Positions 35,421 to 44,045 of a DNA stretch of 64,000 bases are shown one piece after another; position 1 is the stretch's first letter, and each line of letters starts with the position of its first letter. A model generated the notes under the pieces. It made no database searches. It saw only the letters and a program-made list of their open reading frames with translations, and was not told the origin of the DNA. Source of the stretch: Streptomyces beigongshangae (GTDB lineage: Bacteria > Actinomycetota > Actinomycetes > Streptomycetales > Streptomycetaceae); NCBI RefSeq assembly GCF_019710745.1, contig NZ_JAHKJW010000009.1:137665-201664 (forward strand), given 5' to 3'. A program made the position numbers and the translations under genes.

Positions 35421-36430
35421 TCGCCGTACAACTGCTGATCGGCCTGGCGACGCTGGTCGTGAACGCCTTCTTCGTGGCGGCCGAGTTCGCGCTGATCTCC
35501 GTACGACGCAGCCAGATCGAACCGTACGCCGAGGAGGGCGACCGGCGGGCGCGCGGTGTGCTGTGGGGGCTGGAGCACGTGTCCGCGCTGATGGCGGCCG
35601 CGCAGCTCGGTATCACGCTGTGCACCCTGGTCCTCGGTGTGGTCGCCGAACCCGCGATCGCGCATCTGCTGGAGCCGGCGTTCCACGCGGCGGGGATGCC
35701 GTCCGGCACGGGGCACGCGATCTCGTTCGTGATCGCGCTCACCGCGGCCACGTATCTGCACATGCTGTTCGGCGAGATGGTGCCGAAGAACGTCGCCCTC
35801 GCCGAGCCGGTGCGGACGGCCCTGCTGCTCGGACCGCCGCTGGTCGCCCTGTCGCGGGCGCTGCGGCCGGTGATCTTCACGGTCAACGCGTTCGCCAACG
35901 GGCTGCTGAAGCTGCTGCGTGTCGAGGCACGGGACGAGGTGTCCGCGACCTTCTCCGACACGGAGCTGGCCCAGTTCGTGAAGGACTCCAGCGAGGCGGG
36001 GCTCATCGACGACCGCGCCCAGGAGCGTCTGCACGACGCCCTGGAACTGGGCCGCCGCCCCGTGCGGGACGTGGTGCTGCCGCTGGAGAGCGTGGTCCAC
36101 GCGCGCGTGGGCGTCACCCCCGAGCAGCTGGAGGCCCTGTCCGCCGAATCCGGCTTCTCCCGCTTCCCGGTCGTGGACGACGGGCTGCGCATCGTCGGCT
36201 ACCTGCACGTCAAGGACGCCCTGGACGCGATGCCGCGCGACCTGCCGTTCCAGGTGCGCGACATGCGGTCCATCGCCCGCATCCGGGAGAGCACACCGCT
36301 CGACGACGTCATGACCGCGATGCGGCGCAGCCGTACGCACCTGGCGGCGGTGCTCGGCGCGGACGGGCGGCTGGCCGGGCTGGTGACGATGGAGGACGTC
36401 CTGAGGGAGCTGTTCGGCCAGCCGGTGTGA
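35417..36430 (+). CDS. CNNM/HlyC-CorC family membrane protein, second of a pair
   Basis: 337 aa. Same DUF21 domain (FVAAEFALISVRRSQIE, LFGEMVPKNVAL) and CBS pair (about residues 205-325; RDVVLPLESVV, GLVTMEDVLRELFG) as the preceding gene, but it ends after the CBS domains with no CorC_HlyC module. The two proteins are coupled by an ATGA overlap and may form a heteromeric transporter or regulator of divalent cations. The true start is ATG 35417; longer frames upstream overlap the charged tail of the first gene. Confidence 0.9.
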   Translation: MIAVQLLIGLATLVVNAFFVAAEFALISVRRSQIEPYAEEGDRRARGVLWGLEHVSALMAAAQLGITLCTLVLGVVAEPAIAHLLEPAFHAAGMPSGTGHAISFVIALTAATYLHMLFGEMVPKNVALAEPVRTALLLGPPLVALSRALRPVIFTVNAFANGLLKLLRVEARDEVSATFSDTELAQFVKDSSEAGLIDDRAQERLHDALELGRRPVRDVVLPLESVVHARVGVTPEQLEALSAESGFSRFPVVDDGLRIVGYLHVKDALDAMPRDLPFQVRDMRSIARIRESTPLDDVMTAMRRSRTHLAAVLGADGRLAGLVTMEDVLRELFGQPV

Positions 36431-36443
36431 CACGGCCCGTGCC

Positions 36444-36488
36444 CCCACCGGTCACCGCGTCCGCTCCGCGGAGCGGCAGACCGGTGGG
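36444..36488 (+). terminator. Long hairpin after the CNNM operon
   Basis: CCCACCGGTC (36444-36453) pairs with GACCGGTGGG (36479-36488); the loop itself contains the 16-base palindrome CCGCTCCGCGGAGCGG (36461-36476). Confidence 0.7.
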
Positions 36489-36501
36489 TATGTGCACGCG
36501 C

Positions 36502-36507
36502 TATCAT
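36502..36507 (+). promoter_or_regulatory. -10 hexamer TATCAT before the SGNH hydrolase
   Basis: TATCAT ends ten bases before ATG 36518. CCTCC is present but no GGAGG-like site, so the mRNA has a very short leader or none. Confidence 0.35.
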
Positions 36508-36517
36508 TTCCTCCGCC

Positions 36518-37321
36518 ATGCAGACGAATGCCACCTACACCAGCCTTGTCGCGGTCGGCGACTCCTTCACCGAGGGCATGTCGGACCTCCTGCCCGACGG
36601 CACGTACCGGGGCTGGGCGGATCTCCTCGCGGCCCGGATGGCCGCGCAGACGCCCGGCTTCCGCTACGCCAATCTGGCGGTGCGCGGCAAGCTCATCGGA
36701 CAGATCGTCGCCGAGCAGGTGGATGTCGCGGCGGCGATGGGCCCCGATGTGATCACGCTGGTCGGCGGCCTCAACGACACGCTTCGGCCCAAGTGCGACA
36801 TGGTGCGCGTCCGGGACCTCCTGGAGGAGGCCGTCGAGCGCCTGGCACCGGCGTGCAAGCAGCTCGTCCTGATGCGCAGCCCCGGCCGCCAGGGCCCGGT
36901 CCTGGAGCGGTTCCGCCCTCGCATGGAGGAACTGTTCGCCTGCATCGACGACCTGGCGGCCCGCCACGGCGCCCTCGTGGTCGACCTCTACGGAGCGCGG
37001 TCGCTGGGCGATCCGCGCATGTGGGACGTGGACCGGCTGCACCTGACCGCCGAGGGGCACCGCCGGGTCGCCGAGGCGGTCTGGCAGGCGCTCGGACACG
37101 CGGCGGAGGACGCCGAGTGGCACACCCCGATCCCGCCCTCCGCCCCGCCCCGGTGGGTGGCCCGCCGGACCGCCGACGTGCGCTTCGCCCGCCGGCACCT
37201 CCTGCCGTGGATCGGCCGCCGGCTGACCGGCCGCTCGTCGGGCGACGGCCGCCTGCCCAAGCGCCCGCAGCTGCTGCCGTACGAGGAGTACAAGGGTTCG
37301 TACAAAGGCGCGACGGAGTAG
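36518..37321 (+). CDS. SGNH/GDSL-type hydrolase
   Basis: 267 aa. SGNH blocks: VAVGDSFTEGM (nucleophile Ser, block I), LAVRGKLIG (block II Gly), VGGLNDT (block III Asn) and the late DRLHLTAEGHR (Asp and His, block V). No signal peptide is seen, so a cytoplasmic esterase or lipase acting on acyl or sugar-acyl esters is likely. The C-terminal 60 residues are basic (RRHLLPWIGRRL). It marks the left edge of the region that looks like an inserted islet. Confidence 0.88.
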   Translation: MQTNATYTSLVAVGDSFTEGMSDLLPDGTYRGWADLLAARMAAQTPGFRYANLAVRGKLIGQIVAEQVDVAAAMGPDVITLVGGLNDTLRPKCDMVRVRDLLEEAVERLAPACKQLVLMRSPGRQGPVLERFRPRMEELFACIDDLAARHGALVVDLYGARSLGDPRMWDVDRLHLTAEGHRRVAEAVWQALGHAAEDAEWHTPIPPSAPPRWVARRTADVRFARRHLLPWIGRRLTGRSSGDGRLPKRPQLLPYEEYKGSYKGATE

Positions 37322-37714
37322 CCGGAGCGGGGCGGCCCAGGCGGAGCGGCCGGGCCGAGGCGGGGCCGGGCCGAGGCGGCCGGAGCGAGCGGTCCCACGA
37401 CCCGCTCGAACGAGACAGGGCTCGGCCGCACACGCATGGGCCGACAGCATGCGATCCCTGGCCCGGGGCGCCTACGACTGGTCCGGCGCCACCGCCCGCT
37501 GCAGCGCGGCAGGAGCCGAACTCGCCGCATCCACCGGCTACGAAGACACCCCGGCACGTAGGCGGCTCGGCGTGAGTTCATGGAGCCCGTGGTGCGGACA
37601 ACCGATCAGCCGAGTCTAGCCGTCCGAGTCGTGGTCATGGGGGATTCCCGTCGAAGGGGTGCTGCTGCTCCCGCTGCTTGGTGGCGCAGACGGTGATCTC
37701 ATAGGGTTCCCGGC
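37322..37714. other. Spacer with no convincing gene at the left edge of the islet
   Basis: 393 bases without a recognised gene. A 56-codon frame (ATG 37449 to TAG near 37619) with acceptable third-position GC encodes a product with no recognisable domain and no ribosome site; it may be gene debris. The end of the stretch holds the nitrilase promoter. Confidence 0.5.
37678..37707 (+). promoter_or_regulatory. Promoter of the nitrilase gene, leaderless geometry
   Basis: TTGGTG (37678-37683), 18-base spacer, TAGGGT (37702-37707). The ATG at 37715 is only seven bases on and no Shine-Dalgarno precedes it. Confidence 0.5.
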
Positions 37715-38677
37715 ATGGATCATCTCAAGGTGGCTGTCGTCCAGGCGGGCTCCCGGCTCTTCGAGACATCACAGGCGCTGCAGAAAGCTCTCGCCCTGAT
37801 CAGCGACGCGGCACGGCAGGGAGCCGAGGTGATCGTGCTGCCGGAGGCGTTCCTGGGCGGTTACCCCAAGGGGCTGGACTTCGGGGTCACCGTGGGCCGG
37901 CGCTCCGATCCGGGACGGGAGGAGTTCCGCCGTTACTGGAGCTCGGCCGTCGACGTCCCCGGGCCCGAGACGGACGCCCTCGCGGCGCTGACCCGGGACC
38001 TGGGCTGCCACGTGGTGGTGGGGGCCGTGGAACGCAGCGGCCGTACGCTGCACTGTGTCGCCCTGTTCTTCGGTCCGGGAGGGCTGCTGGCCAAGCACCG
38101 CAAGCTGATGCCGACGGGCGCCGAGCGTTCCATCTGGGGGTTCGGTGACGGGGCTTCGCTCGCGACCGTCGACACCGGCCGGGCGCGGCTGGGGTCCGCG
38201 ATCTGCTGGGAGAACTACATGCCGCTCTTCCGTACGGCCATGTACGCGAAGGGGGTGGACGTGTGGTGTGCCCCCACGGTCGACGACCGGGACACCTGGC
38301 AGTCGACGATGCGTCACGTGGCGCTGGAGGGCCGGTGCTTCGTTCTGAGCGCCAGTCAGTACCTGCTGCGCCGCGACCTGCCCGCGGACACGCATCCGGT
38401 CCAGGGGGACGATCCGGACACGGTGCTCATCGGCGGGGGCAGCGTCATCGTCTCCCCTCTCGGCGAGGTGCTCGCCGGACCGTTGCGCGACGGGGAAGGG
38501 ATCCTCACCGCCGAGCTGGATCTCGGTGAACTTCCCCGGGCGCGTTTCGACCTCGACGTGACCGGCCACTACGCGCGACCGGACATCTTCTCGCTGCACG
38601 TCGACGAACGGCCGAAGGAGGGTGTCGTCCTGGGCGGCCCCGGTGATCAGCCTTCCCGCCCTCCCGTCACACAGTGA
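37715..38677 (+). CDS. Nitrilase-superfamily C-N hydrolase
   Basis: 320 aa, branch 1 (true nitrilase-like) by length and motif. Catalytic triad: Glu44 in VLPEAFLGGYPKG, Lys130 in AKHRKLMPTGAER and Cys164 in GSAICWENYMPL. It should hydrolyse a nitrile to an acid, or an amide. CWENYMP and the LPEAFLGGYP/TGAERSIWGFGDG segments are those of characterised aliphatic/aromatic nitrilases. It converges with and overlaps by 11 bases the ATP-grasp gene, which suggests a long association with that operon. Confidence 0.9.
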   Translation: MDHLKVAVVQAGSRLFETSQALQKALALISDAARQGAEVIVLPEAFLGGYPKGLDFGVTVGRRSDPGREEFRRYWSSAVDVPGPETDALAALTRDLGCHVVVGAVERSGRTLHCVALFFGPGGLLAKHRKLMPTGAERSIWGFGDGASLATVDTGRARLGSAICWENYMPLFRTAMYAKGVDVWCAPTVDDRDTWQSTMRHVALEGRCFVLSASQYLLRRDLPADTHPVQGDDPDTVLIGGGSVIVSPLGEVLAGPLRDGEGILTAELDLGELPRARFDLDVTGHYARPDIFSLHVDERPKEGVVLGGPGDQPSRPPVTQ

Positions 38678-39968
38678 CGCAGTGACGCAGCAGCGCCCGC
38701 ACCTCGTCCTTGCTGTCTCCCTCCAGCGTCACCCTGCCCAGGATCGTGGCGTGGCGCTGGCGGTCCGAGGCCAAGGACTCCAGCTCGTGCGCCGAGAACC
38801 CGTCCTCGCTCGGGGCAGCGGGGCTCGGGCGCACGAGGACACCGGGACGGCGGGCGGCCAACTCGTGCGCCCGTGCCAGCTGCCGGGGATCCGTGGCGAC
38901 GAACTGCCCGGCGACGCGTCGCGTGCCGTTCGCCTCCTGCTGCGGTGCCCGGCGCTCCAGGTGGGCGGCGAAGGCGGCTTCCGCCCACTGGATCCCGGTG
39001 GCCCGCTCGACCAGGGTGACCAGGCCGAATCCGGAGAGCCTGAATCCCATCTCCAGAAAGTGCGGCCCCTTCACGTTGTGGATGAGATCCACGTGAAAGG
39101 GCCCTTCCCGGTAACCGCTCGCGTCCAGGCACGACTGCGCCAGCTCGTGCAGGGCCTGTGGCGCGCTGGTACCGGGCAGGGCGATATGGCCGGCTTCCCT
39201 GAAGCCCCGGAGAGCACCGGCGCCGTCCAGGAGCACGATCTTCTCGCAGACGGACAGCACCCGCGCCGTGCCCTCCCAGGCCAGGCACTGCAGCGAGTAC
39301 TCGGTGCCCTTTACACACTCTTCCACCAGCACTCCGGCGAAGGCAGCGCCTCCGTAGTTGCAGGTGGCGGAGACGGCACGGAGCGCGTGTTCACGTTGCG
39401 ACACGTCGCGCACCAGGAAGACGCCGATCCCTCCGGCCCCGTCGACCGGCTTGACCACCTGGGGAAAGGTCAGCGCCTCAAGGACCGGGGCACGGACACG
39501 GCGGTTGCCGGTCGTGGCCGCGGCGGCCGGCTCGTGACGGTCCGGGTACACCTGTACGCGCGCGTATCCGGGCTGCGGCACGGCGGGGGCGTGCACAGCC
39601 AGCGCCATTCGCTGCGCTGCCTTGTCCGGTGCGGTGAAGCCGGTGCCGCAGTGCGGCCACGGGGGGATGCGCTCCCGCGCGGCCAGGCGGAAGGCGCTCT
39701 GGACGTAACGATCGAAGCCGGCCAGTGTGAGCGCGGGAGCGATCCGGGCGGCGTGCAGGGCGGCCGCCACCTGCTCGGTGTCCTCAGGCGCGGTGACGGG
39801 GATCTCCACGTCGTAGGCATGGCGGCGCAGTCGCTGACGCCACTTCAGCATCGCGGGGGTGTCCACGAGCACGGCGGGCATGGCACGGCGCTTCGCGCAC
39901 TCCAGGTAGGAATCGAGTCCGTCGCGTGTGGCGCCGAGTTGGACGAACGCGTCGGTGATACCGGTCAT
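38667..39968 (-). CDS. ATP-grasp ligase of unknown substrate
   Basis: 433 aa. The N-terminal third is a pre-ATP-grasp Rossmann-like domain (PAVLVDTPAMLKW, LTLAGFDRYV). The ATP-grasp fold follows: Lys173 in VVKPVDGAGGIGV, the hinge VLVEECVKGTEYS (about 213-225) and the catalytic acidic segment FHVDLIHNVKGPHFLEMGFR (Asp294, Glu306, Arg310). The Mg-binding E-x-N-x-R of typical amino acid ligases is E-x-G-x-R here. Overall it resembles the carboxylate-amine ligases that join amino acids (BacD-like). ATG 39968 follows the PP-loop gene stop after five bases, so the two are coupled. Substrates cannot be inferred. Confidence 0.85.
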   Translation of the reverse strand: MTGITDAFVQLGATRDGLDSYLECAKRRAMPAVLVDTPAMLKWRQRLRRHAYDVEIPVTAPEDTEQVAAALHAARIAPALTLAGFDRYVQSAFRLAARERIPPWPHCGTGFTAPDKAAQRMALAVHAPAVPQPGYARVQVYPDRHEPAAAATTGNRRVRAPVLEALTFPQVVKPVDGAGGIGVFLVRDVSQREHALRAVSATCNYGGAAFAGVLVEECVKGTEYSLQCLAWEGTARVLSVCEKIVLLDGAGALRGFREAGHIALPGTSAPQALHELAQSCLDASGYREGPFHVDLIHNVKGPHFLEMGFRLSGFGLVTLVERATGIQWAEAAFAAHLERRAPQQEANGTRRVAGQFVATDPRQLARAHELAARRPGVLVRPSPAAPSEDGFSAHELESLASDRQRHATILGRVTLEGDSKDEVRALLRHCVTV

Positions 39969-39973
39969 CGCCG

Positions 39974-41506
39974 TCACCGCCCCGAGATGATCTCGGTGAC
40001 CTCGGGGCCGTCCGAGGAGTGCCGGGTGCGTATGGGGCCTTTGTGGGGGTCGCCCGCGAGGATGCTCAGCACCAGGGAGGGCAGCATGTCGGCGGCGTAG
40101 AGCGTTTGCAACTGACCCGGTGCGAGACCGCTCAGGTCCTCCAGTTCCCGCCACAGCCCCCGGTCGCCTTCCGGAACGCCCGCGTCCCCACCCGCGGCAG
40201 GGGCTCGCAGCAGCGCGTGGACGGCCGACTGGTGCGGCAGGAGATGCGGGGCCTGGTTTCGCAGACAGCGCTCCAGTCCTTTCCCTCCGGCGGCGAACGG
40301 AGCATGGACCATGCACACCAGATGCCGTTCCTGAAGTCCGTAGGCGTCCCGGGCGAAGGAGTTGACCTTCTCGCGCAGCACTTCGTGCGAGCCGGGCGCG
40401 GCGTACCGGTCGGCCATGACGTCGATCAACTGCTGCGGGAACTCCTTCTGCTCCATCAGGCGCAGGGCGAAATCGACGTACTCCCGCAGGCCCTCGCGAT
40501 AGTCCCGCCCGAAGAGGTGCTCGGCTTTCAGCCCTCTCAGGTGCGCCATGAGTGCGGGGTTGGCGCAGTCGGATTCGGTGAAGCTGAACGCCAGGTCGTC
40601 GAAGACGAATCCCAGGTGCTCGGTGAGCAGACTCCAGTGGCTGCCGGCGTCGTACGAGGTCTCGCCGTAGATGGAGAAGAACCGCAGCCCGGTGGGCACC
40701 CGGGAGGCGACACCGTGTTCCGGCTCGGTTGCCCTTTCGCCGTCGCCGTGGATGTCGCGGAAATAGGCTTTCGCCACGTCGTCGAGTGCTCCCAGCACCG
40801 CGGGGAAACCGTGCCCGTTCCGCCTCTCGGCGCGCTGGGGCACCTGACGCGACAGGCGATGGATCCATGCCGTATAGGCACGCTGCTCCCGTGCCGAGTC
40901 GCCGGTGACGATGAGATCGGCGCCCGCGCCGTGGGAGGCGGCGATCCCGAAGGCGTTGGCCATGCTCAGGTTGCAGGCGTTGCAGAAGGTCGGCCGGGCG
41001 TCCGCAGCGGTGCGGTGTCCGGTCATCAGGATGTCCGCCCGGTTGCGTGCCACCACCGCGTCCGCCTGCGGCGCGTCCACCCGGAAGGGCCGCACCGCGT
41101 TACCGTCGATCATCAACAGCTCACAGTCCGGGTCCTGGTACATGCCCAGTGCGAGATAGGCACGGTGAATGTTCTCCATCACCGCTCTCGGCATTCCCGC
41201 GTGCCGGTTCGTCGCCGACCGCAACGAGAAGGGCCATCCCCGCATTTCCTTGAACAACAGCTGGACCGCGCGCATGAATGCCAGCGTGTAGCTGCTGTCC
41301 TTTCCGCCACCGTAAGCGACCAGTACGATACCGCCTTTTTTTGTCCCTTGCTCACACAGGCATGCGTACAAGCGGTCCGCGGACGCCCGTGCGGCCTTCC
41401 GGTCCTCGACCGAAAAAAAGGACAGCAGCTGACGCAAGATTTGGTCATGCGTCCCGGTGACTGTCCCAGAGCGAGAAAGTGCGTGATGTGCCGTTGAACG
41501 AGTCAT
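39974..41506 (-). CDS. PP-loop ATPase (adenylating, N-type) of unknown role
   Basis: 510 aa. The PP-loop AYGGGKDSSYTLAFMR (residues 64-79) shows an alpha-hydrolase fold that adenylates a carbonyl, as in TtcA, NAD synthetase, asparagine synthetase C-domains or sugar amidotransferases. A CxxC follows (FCNACNLSMANAFG; Cys175, Cys178) and a VTGDSAREQRAY segment completes the fold. The CxxC is reminiscent of sulfur-transferring relatives. The C-terminal 200 residues are helical and unassigned. ATG 41506 has GGAG five bases upstream. It leads a two-gene operon with the ATP-grasp ligase. Function is open: amide, thioamide or amidine formation are all compatible. Confidence 0.8.
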   Translation of the reverse strand: MTRSTAHHALSRSGTVTGTHDQILRQLLSFFSVEDRKAARASADRLYACLCEQGTKKGGIVLVAYGGGKDSSYTLAFMRAVQLLFKEMRGWPFSLRSATNRHAGMPRAVMENIHRAYLALGMYQDPDCELLMIDGNAVRPFRVDAPQADAVVARNRADILMTGHRTAADARPTFCNACNLSMANAFGIAASHGAGADLIVTGDSAREQRAYTAWIHRLSRQVPQRAERRNGHGFPAVLGALDDVAKAYFRDIHGDGERATEPEHGVASRVPTGLRFFSIYGETSYDAGSHWSLLTEHLGFVFDDLAFSFTESDCANPALMAHLRGLKAEHLFGRDYREGLREYVDFALRLMEQKEFPQQLIDVMADRYAAPGSHEVLREKVNSFARDAYGLQERHLVCMVHAPFAAGGKGLERCLRNQAPHLLPHQSAVHALLRAPAAGGDAGVPEGDRGLWRELEDLSGLAPGQLQTLYAADMLPSLVLSILAGDPHKGPIRTRHSSDGPEVTEIISGR

Positions 41507-41916
41507 CGCTTCTCCGTCCGTACCGAACCGCGCGACAGATTGCCGCTCAGGCCCGGCGGTTCACCGGTGTCACCCATCGGATCCGCACACGCATATCGAC
41601 TCCGGTGGTCCGAGGCGCGGCACTCCGGCGCGCGGGCCAAGACCTGGACCGAGCCGCTCCGCGCCTGCTCCGTTCGGGTTCTTCTTGCTGGATCTTCGTC
41701 AACAATCCTGCTCCGTCCGCTGACGGCCCTCACTCCGCGGGAGCGGTTCGCTCGGGGCGGTCGGCGACCGCTCTCCCCCGGCGACAGGGCCAGGATCAGA
41801 AATGCGATCCCGTCGTGCCAGAACCTGCCGGTGAAGCCGACCTGTCAGCCGCCGGACAAGCCGGGGCGGGGGTCGCCGTGGTGGGGGTGGGTGCGGCGGT
41901 GGAGAGGGAGCTTTCG
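41507..41916. other. Spacer upstream of the PP-loop gene, no gene recognised
   Basis: 410 bases without a convincing frame: all longer frames lack ribosome sites and recognisable sequence. It must contain the promoter of the PP-loop/ATP-grasp operon. A minus-strand peptide-like run (GRFWHDGIAFLILALSPGE, about 41770-41850) may be debris of a former gene. Confidence 0.5.
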
Positions 41917-42323
41917 TCATGCATGCACCCGGGGTACCGGCCCGACCGTCCCGCAGGCGGGAAGAGGCGCGGCGTCGGTGATGTCGTAGTGCGGGCGCCG
42001 GCGGTTCACGGGTCCGCCCACCAGCGGGAGCCTGGCCGTCCATGAGCCGTTCGTAGACGTCCTCGTCGTACAGGGTGACGCGGCCGGCGCCCTCGTGGAC
42101 GTCGGGGCCGAACCGGTGGGGGGAGACGTACAGGACGTTGCTTTGTCCGGTGCCCACGCGGTGTCCACCCGGTGTCCGCCTCGGACGTCACCGTCGCGGT
42201 GCCGGTGTCGTCGGTGGACGCCAACGGCCGGCTCTCGGCGCCCGTTGCCCGGATGCCGATGCCGATGCCGCTGAGGGGTTTGTTGTCGCTGTCACTTGCC
42301 GTGAGTTTCACGTTCCACGCCAT
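41917..42323 (-). pseudogene. Frame-broken gene for a small beta-rich protein
   Basis: A gene-like start (ATG 42323 with AGGAGG nine bases before it) reads MAWNVKLTASDSDNKPLSG and continues as plausible beta-rich sequence to about 42165. The coding sense then moves to a second frame (GQSNVLYVSPHRFGPDVHEG, VTLYDEDVYERLMDGQ, 42157 to about 42037) and after about 42030 to a third (RRRPHYDITDAAPLPAC, stop 41917). Direct repeats with GGTGGACACCG and CACCGCGTGGG sit at the first break. Two frameshifts in about 400 bases argue for a decaying gene or for sequencing errors. Confidence 0.55.
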
Positions 42324-42591
42324 CGGGCCCTGCCTCCTGCGGTGAGGGGACGCTCGGTTCGTGACCCACGTACAGCCCTGAAATGTCCTGATTATGGGCA
42401 GTGCGCGCGGAGGCGTCCAGACCTGTTCGCGCCGTCGCGCGATCGGCCCGCCTGGCTGCCCCGATGTGCTCCACAACCTCGCGCGGGCGCGGCAGCAGGA
42501 CCTGGGACCGACGGCCGGGCGGGGACGGTGCGGTGCGGGAGGACCTCCACCTGGACGGTGGAGACCCGCAGGGACCCCCGTACACAGCGGG

Positions 42592-42597
42592 TATGCT
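42592..42597 (+). promoter_or_regulatory. -10 hexamer TATGCT before purB, leaderless geometry
   Basis: TATGCT ends eight bases before GTG 42606, with no Shine-Dalgarno sequence between. Confidence 0.45.
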
Positions 42598-42605
42598 CCG
42601 TGCAC

Positions 42606-44045
42606 GTGACTGCGCCCGCAAAGCCCCGTATCCCGAACGTCCTCGCCGGCCGCTACGCCTCGGCCGAGCTCGCCACCCTGTGGTCCCCCGAGCAGAAGGT
42701 GAAGCTGGAGCGTCAGTTGTGGCTCGCCGTGCTGCGGGCCCAGAAGGACCTCGGGATCGAGGTGCCCGACGTCGCCCTCGCCGACTACGAGCGGGTGCTC
42801 GACCAGGTCGACCTGGCCTCGATCGCCGAGCGCGAGAAGGTCACCCGGCACGACGTGAAGGCGCGGATCGAGGAGTTCAACGACCTCGCCGGGCACGAGC
42901 ACGTCCACAAGGGCATGACGTCCCGCGACCTCACCGAGAACGTCGAGCAGCTGCAGATCCGCCTCTCCCTGGAGCTGATGCGCGACCGCGCGGTCGCCGT
43001 CCTCGCCCGCCTGGGCAGGCTCGCGGGCGAGTACGGCGAGCTGGTCATGGCCGGCCGCTCGCACAACGTGGCGGCGCAGGCGACCACCCTCGGCAAGCGG
43101 TTCGCGACCGCCGCCGACGAACTGCTCGTCGCGTACGGCCGGGTCGAGGAACTGCTCGGCCGTTACCCCCTGCGCGGCATCAAGGGCCCGGTGGGCACGG
43201 CGCAGGACATGCTGGACCTGCTGGGCGGGGACGCGGCGAAGCTCGCCGACCTGGAGCGCCGGATCGCCGGGCACCTCGGCTTCTCCCAGGCGTTCACGTC
43301 GGTGGGCCAGGTCTACCCCCGCTCGCTGGACTACGAGGTCGTCACCGCGCTGGTGCAGCTGGCCGCCGCCCCTTCGTCCACCGCCAGGACGATCCGGCTG
43401 ATGGCCGGGCACGAGCTGGTGACCGAGGGCTTCAAGCCCGGCCAGGTCGGCTCCTCGGCCATGCCGCACAAGATGAACACCCGCTCCTGCGAGCGCGTCA
43501 ACGGCCTGATGGTGATCCTGCGCGGTTACGCCTCGATGACGGGCGAGCTGGCGGGCGACCAGTGGAACGAGGGCGACGTGTCCTGCTCGGTGGTGCGCCG
43601 GGTCGCGCTGCCGGACGCGTTCTTCGCGCTGGACGGTCTGCTGGAGACCTTCCTCACCGTCCTCGACGAGTTCGGCGCGTTCCCGGCGGTCGTCGCGCGC
43701 GAGCTGGACCGCTACCTGCCGTTCCTGGCGACGACGAAGGTCCTGATGGCCGCGGTGCGCGCGGGCGTCGGCCGGGAGGTCGCGCACGAGGCCATCAAGG
43801 AGAACGCCGTCGCCTCCGCCCTCGCCATGCGCGAGCAGGGCGCGGAGCGCAACGAACTGCTGGACAAGCTCGCCGCGGACGAGCGCCTCCCGCTGGACCG
43901 TGCGCAGCTCGACGCGCTGATGGCCGACAAGCTGTCCTTCACGGGGGCCGCTGCCGACCAGGTGGCCGCCGTGGTCGCCCGGGTCGAGGAGATCGTGAAG
44001 CGGCACCCCGAGGCCGCGGGCTACACGCCGGGGGCGATCCTCTGA
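42606..44045 (+). CDS. purB: Adenylosuccinate lyase
   Basis: 479 aa, fumarase/aspartase superfamily. The signature loop is GSSAMPHKMNTRSCER (catalytic Ser), TSRDLTENVEQLQ and the GRSHNVAAQATTLGKRFA region provide the other conserved blocks. PurB splits fumarate from SAICAR and from adenylosuccinate, acting twice in purine synthesis. GTG 42606 is the likely start: the conserved N-terminus PNVLAGRYAS follows within ten residues and a -10 hexamer sits eight bases upstream, suggesting a leaderless mRNA. The glycosylase gene overlaps its stop. Confidence 0.94.
   Translation: MTAPAKPRIPNVLAGRYASAELATLWSPEQKVKLERQLWLAVLRAQKDLGIEVPDVALADYERVLDQVDLASIAEREKVTRHDVKARIEEFNDLAGHEHVHKGMTSRDLTENVEQLQIRLSLELMRDRAVAVLARLGRLAGEYGELVMAGRSHNVAAQATTLGKRFATAADELLVAYGRVEELLGRYPLRGIKGPVGTAQDMLDLLGGDAAKLADLERRIAGHLGFSQAFTSVGQVYPRSLDYEVVTALVQLAAAPSSTARTIRLMAGHELVTEGFKPGQVGSSAMPHKMNTRSCERVNGLMVILRGYASMTGELAGDQWNEGDVSCSVVRRVALPDAFFALDGLLETFLTVLDEFGAFPAVVARELDRYLPFLATTKVLMAAVRAGVGREVAHEAIKENAVASALAMREQGAERNELLDKLAADERLPLDRAQLDALMADKLSFTGAAADQVAAVVARVEEIVKRHPEAAGYTPGAIL

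Noticed and set aside
37449..37619. 56-codon frame upstream of the nitrilase
   Set aside because: No ribosome site and no recognisable sequence.
41540..41989. 149-codon plus-strand frame upstream of the broken gene
   Set aside because: No start signal; Arg/Pro/Ser-rich product typical of shadow frames.
42006..44006. Long frame antisense to purB
   Set aside because: Shadow of purB except for its last 106 codons, which were kept as part of the frame-broken gene.
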